Shown: positions 19,258 through 28,906 of the stretch, piece after piece | How the letters are laid out: each line of letters begins with the position of its first letter | How positions within the stretch are numbered: position 1 is the stretch's first letter | From: Prevotella sp. | GTDB lineage: Bacteria > Bacteroidota > Bacteroidia > Bacteroidales > Bacteroidaceae | NCBI GenBank assembly: GCA_017412705.1 | Contig: JAFPWS010000079.1 | Location: forward strand, 40,746 to 104,745 | Length of the DNA: 64,000 nt | Reading direction: 5' to 3' | Notes under the pieces: model-generated | Told to the model about the DNA's origin: nothing | Database searches by the model: none | The model's input: the letters and a program-made list of their open reading frames with translations, nothing else | Program-made: the position numbers and the translations under genes

Positions 19258-20628
19258 TTATTTCTCATTCAGCATCTTCTCGAAGGCGTCCAGCGTGATG
19301 TCCTTCTCGTTCAGCTTCACTACCTGCTTCAAGGCGGCAGTCAGCTTCACGTCGACGGCACGGTCTACCAGACCGTCTACGTTCTCGCGCTTCTTCAGCA
19401 TCTCCTGAGCGTAGTTGTCCAGATACTCGTCGGGGATGTTCGACATGCCATACTGTGCAAACTGTGCACGGGCTGCCTCCTTGGCAACAGCCTTCAGGTC
19501 GTCGTCCTCTACCTTGATGTTCTGGGCGGCAACCAGCTGCTCCTTGATGAGGTGCCAGCCAAGTTCCTTGATGCTGGCGTCGAAGTTCTTGTCTACGAAA
19601 TCGTCAACATCCTTGCGGTCCTTGTTGTTCTGCTTCATCACACGCTTCAGCAGAGCCTCGGGGAACTCCAGCTTGCCAACCTTGTTCTCCATGTGGGCGC
19701 GTACGTCCAACAGGAACTTGTAGTCTGAGTCAGCCTTGAACTGCTGGCTGATCATGTCGCTGATTCTCTGACGGAACTCCTTCTCGTCCTTCACGGTACC
19801 CTCGCCAAAGGTCTGGTCGAACAGCTGCTGGTTTACCTCAGCCTTGACAAAGCGTGAAATCTCAGTAATCTGGTAGGTGAAGTCGCCCGTGTGCTCGGCA
19901 ACCTGGTCCTTCTCTATCTTCAGCAGCGAGCTTACCTCAACGTCGCTCTCGGGATAAGCCTTGCGGGGATTCCAGGTGATGACGTCGCCCAGCTTGCAGC
20001 CGTCGAACAGCTTCTTCTGGTCGTCAACCTTCATATACTGGGGCATCAGCACAGCGTCAGCCACCTCAATGCCGCCTTCCTTGGCGTTGCCTTTCTCGTC
20101 CAGCTCACGCAGGTCTCCCTTAAGCATGTCGCGCTGCTCTGCGTCGTACTTCTCTACCTTCTCATACTGTCCGGCACGGCTCTGGTACATGTCTACCTGC
20201 TGGTCAATCAGCTTGTCGTCGACAGTGATGTTATAGTAGTCAATCTTGTCGCGACCTGTCAGTTCAGCCTTGAACTCAGGAGCTACGGCAATGTCGAACA
20301 TGAAGGTCAGGGGCTTGTCGCCCTCGAAGTCGATAGGCTCCTGCTGCTCGCTGGGCAGGGGCTCGCCCAGCATCTGTATCTTGTTTTCGCGAACATACTC
20401 ATACAGCTTCTCGCCCAGCATCTTGTTCACTGTGTCCACCTTTACAGCAGTGCCATACTGGCGCTTGATGAGACTCATAGGAGTCTGACCAGGACGGAAA
20501 CCGGGAACATTGGCGCGCTTACGATAGTCTTTCAGGGTCTTGTCAACCTCGCCCTGATAGTCTGCATTCTCCAGCGTGATAGTCATCAGACCATTCACCT
20601 TGTCAGGAGCTTCAAATGTGATATTCAT
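19258..20628 (-). CDS. tig: Trigger factor
   Basis: Ribosome-bound chaperone that first meets nascent chains. The ribosome-binding segment (RKRANVPGFRPGQTPMSLIKRQYG, with the GFRxGxxP signature) is near residue 40, and a middle FKBP-like domain that looks reduced and a helical C-terminal chaperone domain follow, 456 residues in all. It precedes clpP and clpX, the classic order. A TAATTTTG box lies at 20683-20676. Confidence 0.95.
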   Translation of the reverse strand: MNITFEAPDKVNGLMTITLENADYQGEVDKTLKDYRKRANVPGFRPGQTPMSLIKRQYGTAVKVDTVNKMLGEKLYEYVRENKIQMLGEPLPSEQQEPIDFEGDKPLTFMFDIAVAPEFKAELTGRDKIDYYNITVDDKLIDQQVDMYQSRAGQYEKVEKYDAEQRDMLKGDLRELDEKGNAKEGGIEVADAVLMPQYMKVDDQKKLFDGCKLGDVITWNPRKAYPESDVEVSSLLKIEKDQVAEHTGDFTYQITEISRFVKAEVNQQLFDQTFGEGTVKDEKEFRQRISDMISQQFKADSDYKFLLDVRAHMENKVGKLEFPEALLKRVMKQNNKDRKDVDDFVDKNFDASIKELGWHLIKEQLVAAQNIKVEDDDLKAVAKEAARAQFAQYGMSNIPDEYLDNYAQEMLKKRENVDGLVDRAVDVKLTAALKQVVKLNEKDITLDAFEKMLNEK

Positions 20629-20675
20629 TTCGTCTTTATACCTTGTTTAATGTTAAATTATGCGTTTTGAGCGTG

Positions 20676-20683
20676 CAAAATTA
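20676..20683 (-). promoter_or_regulatory. -7 box for tig
   Basis: TAATTTTG followed by CACGC on the minus strand, 48 bases before the tig start, matches the TAnnTTTG consensus. Confidence 0.5.
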
Positions 20684-20732
20684 CAAAAACTAACGCAAAC
20701 CACAAAATAAAGCCGCTACTTTTTAATGTTTA

Positions 20733-20784
20733 TTCAAGTTTGCAGGCTCAACTTCAAGGGCAAGGGGAGCTTGTGAAACTTGAA
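20733..20784. repeat. Short inverted repeat in tig upstream gap
   Basis: TTCAAGTTT (20733-20741) and AAACTTGAA (20776-20784) are perfect inverted copies 34 bases apart. They lie in the 378-base gap between tig and tRNA-Val(GAC), which otherwise holds the tig promoter and array B. No gene is supported there. Confidence 0.5.
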
Positions 20785-20849
20785 TTAAGTGACCTATGAT
20801 GGGTGAAAAACTATCAAGCGATTTTTGGTTTGGTGTAAGATGCACAATA

Positions 20850-20932
20850 GTTACATGCCGAGTAACCATGAGTTTGTCGGTAGGAAACTGCCAGTTTCTC
20901 GGCATGTAACTATCAGTTTGTCGGTAGGAAAC
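20850..20932. repeat. Array B: four 17-bp palindromes at 22-bp period
   Basis: Units begin at 20850, 20872, 20894 and 20916, exactly 22 bp apart. The first is GTTACATGCCGAGTAAC, the reverse complement of a unit in array C. The second and fourth are GTTTGTCGGTAGGAAAC, and the third is GTTTCTCGGCATGTAAC. The array is 75 bp downstream of tRNA-Val(GAC) and 167 bp upstream of the tig -7 box. Confidence 0.88.
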
Positions 20933-21006
20933 TCTTGCTTTACTTTTCTTTCTCGTTAGCCATGTCGTAAAGGTGCGAAAAGAAATTGACGCATCCTATT
21001 CTTTTG

Positions 21007-21080
21007 TGTCGACACTTGGATTCGAACCAAGGACCCCCACCATGTCAAGGTGATACTCTAACCAGCTGAGCTATGCCGAC
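21007..21080 (-). tRNA. tRNA-Val (anticodon GAC)
   Basis: Minus strand: acceptor GTCGGCA/TGTCGAC with one G-T pair, D-arm TAGCTCAGCTGGTTAGAGTA, anticodon stem TCACC/GGTGG with loop TTGACAT giving GAC, and T-arm GGTTCGAATCC. CCA is not encoded. It follows tRNA-Leu by 14 bases. Confidence 0.95.
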
Positions 21081-21094
21081 TTTTATGTTGTCTG

Positions 21095-21176
21095 TGCGCC
21101 TGACAGGACTCGAACCTGCACATCGTGAGATACTAGATCCTAAGTCTAGCGCGTCTACCAATTCCGCCACAGGCGC
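21095..21176 (-). tRNA. tRNA-Leu (anticodon UAG)
   Basis: Minus strand: acceptor GCGCCTG/CAGGCGC, class II D-arm TGGCGGAATTGGTAGACGCG, anticodon stem CTAGA/TCTAG with loop CTTAGGA giving TAG, a variable arm (TATCTCACGATGT) and T-arm GGTTCGAGTCC. CCA is not encoded. It is co-oriented with tRNA-Val(GAC). Confidence 0.95.
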
Positions 21177-21255
21177 TAATCCCTATGAAGGGACGAAGTC
21201 AATTCCTCTAAGAATCCACGGGGTCGATTCGTTTGACGGAGTTGATTTGCGGCGG

Positions 21256-21263
21256 CAAAGGTA
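21256..21263 (-). promoter_or_regulatory. -7 box upstream of the tRNA pair
   Basis: TACCTTTG on the minus strand, 80 bases before tRNA-Leu, fits the TAnnTTTG consensus and would drive both tRNAs. Confidence 0.45.
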
Positions 21264-21287
21264 CAACATTTCTTTCAGATTACCAAA

Positions 21288-22298
21288 TTATTCTGCCAAA
21301 AGTTTTCGAGCAGTCTCTATAATGAGGTCAATACCTTGTGCTGTAGCCTCGTCAGTAAGCGCTGCAGGCACGTCGGGGGCTATGCCGAACTCGGTATGCT
21401 GTCGGTTGGCGTCGTACATGGGACAGGCCGAGAAGCGTACGTTCCAGCCATTGGGTAGGGAGCTGGACATGGGCATGCCGGAGCCTCCACCAGTATGGTC
21501 GCCGACGATTTTGACGTTAGGCAAGGCATGCATCCAGACAGCAAAGGCGTTGGCAGCGCTATAGACGCTGCGATTCGTCAGCACGCAGACGGGCTTGTGC
21601 CAGCGCAGGTTGCTGCTGGGCTCCAGGTATTGGGGCTCCAGGGACGAGAAGTCGCTATGGCCCGTTCCTGTCTTGTGCTGCATATAGCCTACCAGCGTCT
21701 TCTCCTGCACAAAGCGCCCTGCCAGTCGTTCTGCAGTCGTCAGTTCGCCGCCTCCGTTGTTGCGGATGTCAATGATGAGGCCTCTGCAGAGTGCCAGATA
21801 GGAAAAGACATCGTCCAGATTGCCCTCGCCTACGGGAACGGAGAACGACTCGTAGCGCAGATAGCCTATGTTGTCGTCCAACACCCGGTAGCTGACGCCG
21901 GCGGCAATCTTATAGTCGGTACCCATATAGCGTCGCTCTAACGTGTCGCTGTAGTTCTGCGGATAGCCCTCATGCCAGGCCCAGTAGCGTCCGTAGTCCA
22001 TGGAGGTGGAGAGGTTGACGTGTCCGTCGCGTAGTTCCGAGAGCATGTCTGTCAGCACTTCGAAGAGCTGGGTCTCCGTCATCTTGTCGCTTACGCGTAC
22101 CTTATAATTATTATATACACTCTGCCAGTCGAGCCCGTATTCATGCTGCTTGTAGTCGAAGAAGCAATAGTGCTCGTCAATCACTTGCCACAGTGCCTCG
22201 AAGTTGCCTGTAGGCGTGTCCGGCCGCTCGTCGGTGTCTATGCAGGAGAACAGTAGCCAAGAGCTGAGAGCTAAGAGCCAAAAGCTGATTTTTTTCAT
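21288..22298 (-). CDS. S41-family peptidase lipoprotein (C-terminal processing protease type)
   Basis: The signal peptide ends in a lipobox (LSSWLLFSC), so the protein is probably an envelope lipoprotein. The S41 core follows without an obvious PDZ domain: [27 protein letters not shown], then [17 protein letters not shown] with the likely nucleophile Ser, and HTGGGSG. It has 336 residues from [14 protein letters not shown]. Its start overlaps the DUF3316 stop by 4 bases. The open frame upstream to 22469 lies in the neighbouring gene and is not part of it. The substrate is unknown. Confidence 0.88.
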   Translation of the reverse strand: MKKISFWLLALSSWLLFSCIDTDERPDTPTGNFEALWQVIDEHYCFFDYKQHEYGLDWQSVYNNYKVRVSDKMTETQLFEVLTDMLSELRDGHVNLSTSMDYGRYWAWHEGYPQNYSDTLERRYMGTDYKIAAGVSYRVLDDNIGYLRYESFSVPVGEGNLDDVFSYLALCRGLIIDIRNNGGGELTTAERLAGRFVQEKTLVGYMQHKTGTGHSDFSSLEPQYLEPSSNLRWHKPVCVLTNRSVYSAANAFAVWMHALPNVKIVGDHTGGGSGMPMSSSLPNGWNVRFSACPMYDANRQHTEFGIAPDVPAALTDEATAQGIDLIIETARKLLAE

Positions 22299-23119
22299 AG
22301 CGTTTGTGGTATGATGGAGAAACGTTTGGTGATACCTATCAGCACGCGGTGGGTATAGATGTGCTGGCGCAGGTTGTTGACTTTGGCCTGCTGCATGTTG
22401 CCCAGATAGCCCAGGCGCAGCGTCAGCTTCTTGCTGAGCTGGGCGTCGATGGTCAGCATGTGGCGCCATTCGGGGGCCGATACGAAGGTGGTGGGCACGA
22501 TGTTATGGTCGTAGTTTCCTCGCGAGAAGATTTCGTAGTACGACTGTCCGTAGTTGGGCGAGAACCTCACTCCCACCAGGGGCAGGGCCAGTTCGTAGCG
22601 TGCCGTCAGTGGCGTGCGCCACAACTTGAAGTGGTAGGTAGCCACACCCGTAGGCATCAGGTTCAGGTGGAACCGGGCCTGTGCGGGATTGTTCGAGTTG
22701 GAGGTGTTGTAGATGAATCCTGCCGAGGCGTTGACGAGTCCGCCCGCCTGCAGCTTCAGCCGTCCGTCCAACAGAGGCCAGCTGTAGAGCTTGCCCCAGT
22801 AGAAGTTATAGGCACCCTCCAGTTCCTGCTTGTTGTCAGCGCGGTCCTTGACGCTTGAGAAGTTGGCCTCGTGCTCTATGAGTGTCGACCAGTGGCGTCC
22901 TTGGCGTTGGCGCTCTGCCGTGGCAAGGAACGACAGGCCAAATCCGCTGAAGTGCTCCTGCGACAGATAGGTGTCCAATACTTTTGTGCCACCCAAGCCC
23001 ACCATGTGACTACGGGTAATGACCTTCAGCGAGTCATTCTGGGCCTGTGCTGTCAGGCACGACGTGCTGAATAGGGCGAGGCCTGCCACGAGACCCCATA
23101 TCTTACTTGTAATCTTCAT
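22295..23119 (-). CDS. DUF3316-type secreted protein, likely outer-membrane barrel
   Basis: A signal peptide ([16 protein letters not shown]) is followed by 250 residues rich in alternating aromatic beta strands ([52 protein letters not shown]), as in small outer-membrane barrels. It resembles the Bacteroidetes DUF3316 family by recall. Function is unknown. It overlaps parC by 17 bases and the S41 peptidase by 4, so the three are co-transcribed. Confidence 0.75.
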   Translation of the reverse strand: MKITSKIWGLVAGLALFSTSCLTAQAQNDSLKVITRSHMVGLGGTKVLDTYLSQEHFSGFGLSFLATAERQRQGRHWSTLIEHEANFSSVKDRADNKQELEGAYNFYWGKLYSWPLLDGRLKLQAGGLVNASAGFIYNTSNSNNPAQARFHLNLMPTGVATYHFKLWRTPLTARYELALPLVGVRFSPNYGQSYYEIFSRGNYDHNIVPTTFVSAPEWRHMLTIDAQLSKKLTLRLGYLGNMQQAKVNNLRQHIYTHRVLIGITKRFSIIPQTL

Positions 23120-25832
23120 CGCTAAAAAGGTTTTGTTGTCCAGTCAGTTCGTCCATGACCTGCTGCTGGCTCTTGCCGGCGTCAGGGTCCAGGTTCTCTT
23201 CCTCCTCGGTGTCCTCTGCGTTCTCGGGCTCCTCCGGGGGTTCGGGGAAACGGGTGGGCTCCAGCTCGACGATGCTTTCCACCTGCCACGTGGTGAGACG
23301 CTTACCCTTGGCCTTGAAACCCTTGACGCTGATAAACTGCTCCACGTCAATCTCCTCTTGTCCTCGGAACTCATCGTTGCCGCCATACGTCACCTGCAGT
23401 CGCGGGTAGGCGGTGTCCGTCAGCAGTATCTGTTGCGAGTCAGGATTCTCGCCCAGGTAGTTCTGCTTGCGCTTCGAGGCTTCCATGAGGAAGCGCTTGA
23501 CGTAAGGATAGCCTTGGTTGTCAGCATCGAAGAGCACACAGCTCCACACCTTGTCGCTGGCGTACTTCTCCAGTCGGGCTACGTTGTCCTCGAAGTGTAC
23601 GTTGGCGTCGAAGCCCGAGAGGTAGTAGTCGCCATTCTTGAGGATGACCAGTATCTGGTCGCCGTCGTTGAACTCACCCAGCAGGCGTCCGTGCTCGTCG
23701 TAGTTCAGGCGGTTCACGTCGGGGTCGTACCACACCTTACGGCCTCCCAGCGTAGAGTGGCCGTGGCTCTTCAGCCCGATGCGGTGTATCTGGAACTTGG
23801 TGAGCAGGTTACCCTTGGCACCACGTCCCTTGATGTTGACCTCCGAGAAGTCCTTGTCGAAGAAGATACGCCTCAGTTTGGGTGCCGGGTCCAGCGTCAC
23901 CTTGATGACCTCTGCCTCGCCGTTGGGGTTGGCAGTGAAGTAGATTACTCGCGAGCCCTTGGTGCCTGCCGTGATGTCGTACTCGCGGTCACGGGTGATG
24001 GCAGGAACGTTGAAACGCTTGATATAGTAGTAGCCCTTCGGACCGTCACGGTAGACGGCATTATAGATGGTGCGCTGGTCGTTCTTCTTGAAGACGCCCA
24101 GCCACAGGACATTCTTGCCTACAAACAGCTTGTCAGCCACACGCACCACCTTGAACTTGCCGTCGCGGTAGAAGATGATGATGTCGTCAATGTCGGAGCA
24201 GTTGCACACAAACTCGTCCTTCTTCAGGCCTGTGCCTATGAATCCGTCACTCCTGTTGATGTAGAGCTTCTGGTTGGCCTCTACCACCTTTGTGGCCTCA
24301 ATGGTGTCGAAGTTGCGAATCTCCGTCAGGCGTGGATGGTCTTTGCCGTATTTGTCTTTCAGGAACTGGAACCAGTTGGCTGTCACCTCCACGAGGTTCG
24401 CCAGGTCGCGGTCTATCTCATCAATCTCTGCCTTGATGCGGGCCATAAGCTCGTCGGCCTTGTCCTTATTGAACTTCAGGATGCGCTGCATCTTGATTTC
24501 CAGTAGCTTCAAGATGTCGTCCTTGGTCACCTCACGCACCATCTGCGGGTAGTAGGGCGTCAGTCGTTCGTCAATATGCTCGCAGACAGCGTCAATATTG
24601 GGAGCCTGCTCGAACTTCTTGTCCTTGTAGATGCGCTCCTCTATGAAGATTTTCTCCAGCGAGCAGAAGTGCAACTGTTCCAGCAGTTCGCCCTTGCGAA
24701 TCTCCAGCTCCTGCCGGATGAGGTCCTTGGTGCGCTCTACGCTGTGGCGCAGCACGTCGCTGATGGTCAGGAACTGAGGCTTGTTGTCCTCGATGACACA
24801 GCAGTTGGGCGAGATGTTAATCTCGCAGTCCGAGAAGGCATAGAGGGCGTCGAGGGTCTTGTCTGACGATACGCCAGGAGCCAGCTGCACCTGTATCTCT
24901 ACCTTGGCGGCAGTCAGGTCTTCCACGTGGCGTGCCTTGATCTTACCCTTGTCAATGGCCTTCAGTATGCTGTCGATAATGGTCTCGGTAGTCTTCGAGA
25001 ACGGTATCTCGCGGATGACCAGCGTCTTCGGGTCCAGCTTCTCTATCTTGGCACGTATCTTCAGCGTGCCGCCGCGCTGTCCGTCGTTGTACTTCGACAC
25101 GTCGATGGAGCCACCCGTCGGGAAGTCAGGATAGAGCTGGAAAGGTTGGTCGTGCAGATAGCTGATGGCGGCATCGCATATCTCCACGAAGTTATGAGGC
25201 AGTATCTTCGACGACAGGCCTACGGCAATGCCCTCTGCGCCCTGTGCCAGCAGCAGGGGGTACTTCACAGGCAGGGTAATGGGTTCCTTGTTGCGTCCGT
25301 CGTACGACATCTGCCACTCCGTAGTCTTGGGGTTGAAAACGGTGTCCAGGGCAAACTTCGACAGGCGGGCCTCGATGTAGCGGGGGGCTGCTGCACGGTT
25401 GCCCGTCAGGATGTTACCCCAGTTGCCCTGTGTGTCTATGAGCAGGTCTTTCTGCCCCATCTGCACCAATGCGTCGCCGATAGAGGCATCGCCGTGGGGG
25501 TGGAACTGCATGGTGTGACCTACGATGTTGGCCACCTTGTTATAGCGTCCGTCGTCCATGCGCTTCATGGAGTGTAGGATGCGTCGCTGCACGGGTTTCA
25601 GACCGTCCTCAATATGGGGGACGGCACGCTCCAGAATCACGTATGAGGCATAGTCCAGAAACCAGTTCTGGTACATGCCGCTCAGGTGGTGTACGGCTGC
25701 TGCGTCGAAGCGGTTTACGGGCTTGTAGTCTGAATGAGCTTCTGAGCTCTCGGAGCTTTCAGGGTTTTCTAAGTTCTCTGGGTTCTCGGAGCCCTCTGAG
25801 TTAATGATGTCGTCCTTTATTTCGTCGTCCAT
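23103..25832 (-). CDS. parC: DNA topoisomerase IV subunit A
   Basis: Type IIA topoisomerase cleavage subunit. The winged-helix active site reads [15 protein letters not shown], with the catalytic Tyr. The N-terminal [14 protein letters not shown] region, the coiled-coil tower and a reduced C-terminal domain follow (909 residues). The early domain [20 protein letters not shown] is typical. The Bacteroidetes pattern and divergence from GyrA favour ParC, but this is by recall. An acidic SENPEN/SSE-rich stretch sits at the N terminus. A TATCTTTG box lies 25 bases upstream. Confidence 0.93.
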   Translation of the reverse strand: MDDEIKDDIINSEGSENPENLENPESSESSEAHSDYKPVNRFDAAAVHHLSGMYQNWFLDYASYVILERAVPHIEDGLKPVQRRILHSMKRMDDGRYNKVANIVGHTMQFHPHGDASIGDALVQMGQKDLLIDTQGNWGNILTGNRAAAPRYIEARLSKFALDTVFNPKTTEWQMSYDGRNKEPITLPVKYPLLLAQGAEGIAVGLSSKILPHNFVEICDAAISYLHDQPFQLYPDFPTGGSIDVSKYNDGQRGGTLKIRAKIEKLDPKTLVIREIPFSKTTETIIDSILKAIDKGKIKARHVEDLTAAKVEIQVQLAPGVSSDKTLDALYAFSDCEINISPNCCVIEDNKPQFLTISDVLRHSVERTKDLIRQELEIRKGELLEQLHFCSLEKIFIEERIYKDKKFEQAPNIDAVCEHIDERLTPYYPQMVREVTKDDILKLLEIKMQRILKFNKDKADELMARIKAEIDEIDRDLANLVEVTANWFQFLKDKYGKDHPRLTEIRNFDTIEATKVVEANQKLYINRSDGFIGTGLKKDEFVCNCSDIDDIIIFYRDGKFKVVRVADKLFVGKNVLWLGVFKKNDQRTIYNAVYRDGPKGYYYIKRFNVPAITRDREYDITAGTKGSRVIYFTANPNGEAEVIKVTLDPAPKLRRIFFDKDFSEVNIKGRGAKGNLLTKFQIHRIGLKSHGHSTLGGRKVWYDPDVNRLNYDEHGRLLGEFNDGDQILVILKNGDYYLSGFDANVHFEDNVARLEKYASDKVWSCVLFDADNQGYPYVKRFLMEASKRKQNYLGENPDSQQILLTDTAYPRLQVTYGGNDEFRGQEEIDVEQFISVKGFKAKGKRLTTWQVESIVELEPTRFPEPPEEPENAEDTEEEENLDPDAGKSQQQVMDELTGQQNLFSDEDYK

Positions 25833-25856
25833 ATTATTTTAGTAATTTCGCCACTG

Positions 25857-25864
25857 CAAAGATA
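25857..25864 (-). promoter_or_regulatory. -7 box for parC
   Basis: TATCTTTG followed by C on the minus strand, 25 bases before the parC start, fits the TAnnTTTG consensus. Confidence 0.5.
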
Positions 25865-25897
25865 CTAAAAAAAGTTGAAAAGGCTGTAAAACATACA

Positions 25898-28534
25898 TTA
25901 TTTAACGAAAAAAGCCCCTTTATTCGTTACGGTGAGGTGCTGTAGGGCGCTGTCTGCAGAGCTGGTGCCGTAGAGTAGTTCGTAGTTGCCATCCTTGGTG
26001 CGCATGGTGTTGGTGTCGGCATCGAAGAACTCGAAGGTCTCACGCGTCAGCGGTAGGGTGACGACAGCGGTCTGCCCTGCCTTGACGTCGACGCGCTGGA
26101 AGGCACGGAGGGTCTTCAGGGGCGCCTCGGGGTCATCGGTGTTGCGCACATAGAGCTGTACGACCTCGGCTCCGTCGCGATGGCCGGTATTGGTGACCTT
26201 GACGGTGAGGTGGCCATTGCCTTCTGCATCAAGTGTCAGTTGGGCGTCGTGGATGCGGAAGGTGGTGTACGACAACCCGTAGCCGAAGGGGTATAGGGCG
26301 TCGTTGAAGTAGCGATAGGTACGGCCTCGCATCGTGTAGTCCTCGTAGTCGGGCAGCTGGTCGGTACGCTTATAGAAGGTGACGGGGAGCTTGCCGGAGG
26401 GGTTGACGTCGCCAAAGAGGATGTCGGCGACGGCAGTTCCGCCTTCCTCGCCAGGATACCATGCCTGTAGGATGGCGTCGCAGGTCTGCGTCTCAGGTTC
26501 CAGGGCGATGGCCGACCCGGAGCAGTTGACGAAGATGACTGTCTTTCCTGTGTCCTTAAGGGCTCGCAGAAAGTCGCGCTGCACACGAGGCAGCTCGATG
26601 TTGGTACGGTCGCCTCCCTTGAAGCCCTCGATGTTGACGGGCATTTCCTCGCCTTCGAGGCCGGCAGAGATTCCTCCGACAAAGATGACCTTCTGGATGT
26701 CCTGCAGTTGGGCAATGATGGCTTGGTAGTCAATGGGATGCTCGCGGGCGATGTTGACCTTGAGGTTTGCACCCCACGTTTTGACATACTGGAAGCGTAC
26801 CTCGATGGTGTATGGCTGTCCCTTGACGCCCTGGATGGGGGTGCGTGTGGGTGTGGTGCGCCAAGAGTGGACCTTTTGTTTCTGCTCTCCGTTGACGTAG
26901 ACCTCGAAGTGGCCGCAACCCTCGACATTGACGACGAACTCGCCATCCTCCGTGGGGGTGTACTGTGTCTCGTAGCGGGCAGAGAAGTCTTCTATCCTGA
27001 CGCCAGGGGCGAACTGGTGCATGCCGGCTGTGGTGACAGCCAGCGGAGAGGTGTAGTGCTGGGTGGTGGCTGCCTTGCCCTCCATGGCGGTATTGTTCCA
27101 GAAGGTGCCTTTCAGCCCTTTCCTGCCGTCGGCCTTGCACAGGGGCAGCAGGCACTCGGGCACCATACTGTCGGTGAGGTCGCAGCCTTTGAGGTAGGTG
27201 AGTTTTTTGCTGTTTGCTTTTAGCTTTTGGCGGATGCCGTCGAGGATGGTGACGGTGTGGTTGGGTACGCCATTGTAGTTGCCCCACATGAGGGGTTCGT
27301 CAGTAGCATTGGGGCCGATGACGGCCAGTTTCTCCCCATCATTCCTCAACGGAAGAGGGAGTGTGGACGACGTAGCGTCGCCATTCTTCAGCAGGACGAT
27401 GCTCTGGCGTGCCATGTCGAGGGCAAGCTGGCGGTGAGCCTTGGCGTCCATGACGGAGTAGGGGATTGAAGACCATTCCACCAGTGCAGGGTCGTCCATC
27501 TCGCCCAGGTCGAAGCGTCCTTCGAGCAGGCGCAGCACATGCTGGTCAACCTCTGCCTCGGTCATCAGACCACGGCGTACCGCCTCAGGGATGGAGGCGT
27601 AGGTGTAGCCGTAGGCACATTCCACATCGGTGCCGGCACGGGAGCCCACGACAGCGGCATGGACAGCGTCGCTGGACGATTTATGGGTGGTGTAGAAATC
27701 GGTGATGGCACCACAGTCGCTGACAACGAGGTAGGGGAAGTGCCACTCCTGGCGCAGAATCTGTTGCAACAGGCGCTGCGAGCCACAGCAGGGCTCGTCG
27801 TCGAGTCGCTGGTAGGCACACATGACCTCGCGTACCTTACTCTTTTCCACAAGGTATTTGAAGGCTGGCAGGTAGGTCTCCCACAAGTCACGGGGCGATA
27901 CATCGGTGAGGTTGGCGGTATGGCGGGTGTACTCAGGACCGCTATGTACGGCATAGTGCTTGGCGCAGGCCCACAGCTTGCGGTATTTGGCGGTCTCGGG
28001 GCCTTGAAGGCCACGCACTGCGGCATCGCCCATGAGGCTGGTGAGGTAGGGGTCCTCGCCATAGGTCTCCTGGCCACGCCCCCAGCGAGGATCGCGGAAG
28101 ATGTTGACGTTGGGTGTCCAGACGGAGAGGCTGTGGAACTTCTCATCCTCGCCAGAGCCGCGATACATGCGCTCGTTATACTGGGCGCGGAACTCAGTGG
28201 ATGCCACGTCGAAGACACGATAGAGCAGGGCTGGGTTCCACGACGACGCCATGGCCACAGGTTCGGGGAATACGGTGACATTGCCCATGTTGGCAGCGCC
28301 GTGCAGGGCCTCGCTCCACCAGAAGAACTTCTTGATGCCCAGTCGGGAAATGGCTGGCGACTCGTCCTGCATGAGCAGGGCTTTCTCTTCTAACGTCAGT
28401 CGGCTGCACAGGTCGGCAGCACGCTCACGGGCTGACAGGTTGGGGTTCTGATAGGGCAGTACCAAGCTGCTGCCTTGCGCTGCAATGCCCAAGGTAGCGT
28501 GTAACAGGAGGGCTGTGAACAGTTGTCTCATCAT
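25898..28534 (-). CDS. xyl3A: GH3 beta-xylosidase with PA14 insertion
   Basis: Glycoside hydrolase family 3 enzyme that removes xylose from the non-reducing end of xylo-oligosaccharides. The N-terminal barrel carries WWSEALHGAAN, typical of the xylosidase branch, and the nucleophile Asp near residue 273 in VVSDCGAITDFY. A PA14-like domain (about residues 460-610, GTFWNNTAMEG, GCGHFEVYVNGEQKQ) interrupts the second domain, and a fibronectin III-like domain closes the protein. The signal peptide starts at MMRQLFTALLLHATLGIAAQ (878 residues). Upstream open frame to 28633 lacks support. It is divergent to the GH5 gene. The name follows the P. ruminicola xylosidase by recall. Confidence 0.9.
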   Translation of the reverse strand: MMRQLFTALLLHATLGIAAQGSSLVLPYQNPNLSARERAADLCSRLTLEEKALLMQDESPAISRLGIKKFFWWSEALHGAANMGNVTVFPEPVAMASSWNPALLYRVFDVASTEFRAQYNERMYRGSGEDEKFHSLSVWTPNVNIFRDPRWGRGQETYGEDPYLTSLMGDAAVRGLQGPETAKYRKLWACAKHYAVHSGPEYTRHTANLTDVSPRDLWETYLPAFKYLVEKSKVREVMCAYQRLDDEPCCGSQRLLQQILRQEWHFPYLVVSDCGAITDFYTTHKSSSDAVHAAVVGSRAGTDVECAYGYTYASIPEAVRRGLMTEAEVDQHVLRLLEGRFDLGEMDDPALVEWSSIPYSVMDAKAHRQLALDMARQSIVLLKNGDATSSTLPLPLRNDGEKLAVIGPNATDEPLMWGNYNGVPNHTVTILDGIRQKLKANSKKLTYLKGCDLTDSMVPECLLPLCKADGRKGLKGTFWNNTAMEGKAATTQHYTSPLAVTTAGMHQFAPGVRIEDFSARYETQYTPTEDGEFVVNVEGCGHFEVYVNGEQKQKVHSWRTTPTRTPIQGVKGQPYTIEVRFQYVKTWGANLKVNIAREHPIDYQAIIAQLQDIQKVIFVGGISAGLEGEEMPVNIEGFKGGDRTNIELPRVQRDFLRALKDTGKTVIFVNCSGSAIALEPETQTCDAILQAWYPGEEGGTAVADILFGDVNPSGKLPVTFYKRTDQLPDYEDYTMRGRTYRYFNDALYPFGYGLSYTTFRIHDAQLTLDAEGNGHLTVKVTNTGHRDGAEVVQLYVRNTDDPEAPLKTLRAFQRVDVKAGQTAVVTLPLTRETFEFFDADTNTMRTKDGNYELLYGTSSADSALQHLTVTNKGAFFVK

Positions 28535-28576
28535 GTTCTGAATAGTTTTTGGTGATAGTATTTCGTGTTTATGTTG

Positions 28577-28653
28577 CAAAGATAGGAAAAATTTTCGGAA
28601 TGTCCACGCCCGATATTTGCGCCAGTGTAACAAAACGCTTTTGCTGTGTAAAG
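28577..28653 (-). promoter_or_regulatory. GH3 promoter with upstream TTACA boxes
   Basis: On the minus strand TATCTTTG (28584-28577) is the likely -7 box. Upstream lie TGTTACA (from 28632) and CTTTACA (from 28653), 21 bp apart, like the plus-strand operators nearby, but the proximal box is 48 bp from the -7 box and not 37. Confidence 0.4.
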
Positions 28654-28664
28654 CGTGTTGGGTG

Positions 28665-28730
28665 CGTTACATGACGAAAAGTGCATGTTACACGACGCAA
28701 AGCCATATACTTTTATTATATATACCTTTG
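28665..28730 (+). promoter_or_regulatory. GH5 promoter with two direct TTACA boxes
   Basis: CGTTACATGACG (from 28665) and TGTTACACGACG (from 28686) are direct repeats 21 bp apart. The proximal one starts exactly 37 bp before the -7 box TACCTTTG (28723-28730). The same geometry occurs at the SusC/SusD operon. The 372-base gap between the divergent genes otherwise holds only the GH3 promoter and a 5' leader of about 170 bases, whose only visible feature is a G/C-rich block near 28840. Confidence 0.6.
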
Positions 28731-28906
28731 CACTCGAAACAAGAAGACTTTTTCATAAATCAACTTAAAAGTCATACAAGCTTTATTGGTTACTAAAGGT
28801 TAGTAGTTTTGGTATGTAAGATTATTATTTGAATGGGGGCCGGCGTGAGTCTCCCCCCTCCTTTGAAGACAACATTGTAAAGAACTAAAAATATAAACGC
28901 AAAAGT

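Noticed and set aside
20723-20905. Minus-strand open frame of 60 residues upstream of tig.
   Set aside because: It covers array B and an inverted repeat; there is no protein-like composition.
21073-21564. Plus-strand open frame of 163 residues over the tRNAs.
   Set aside because: It crosses tRNA-Leu and lies antisense to the S41 peptidase.
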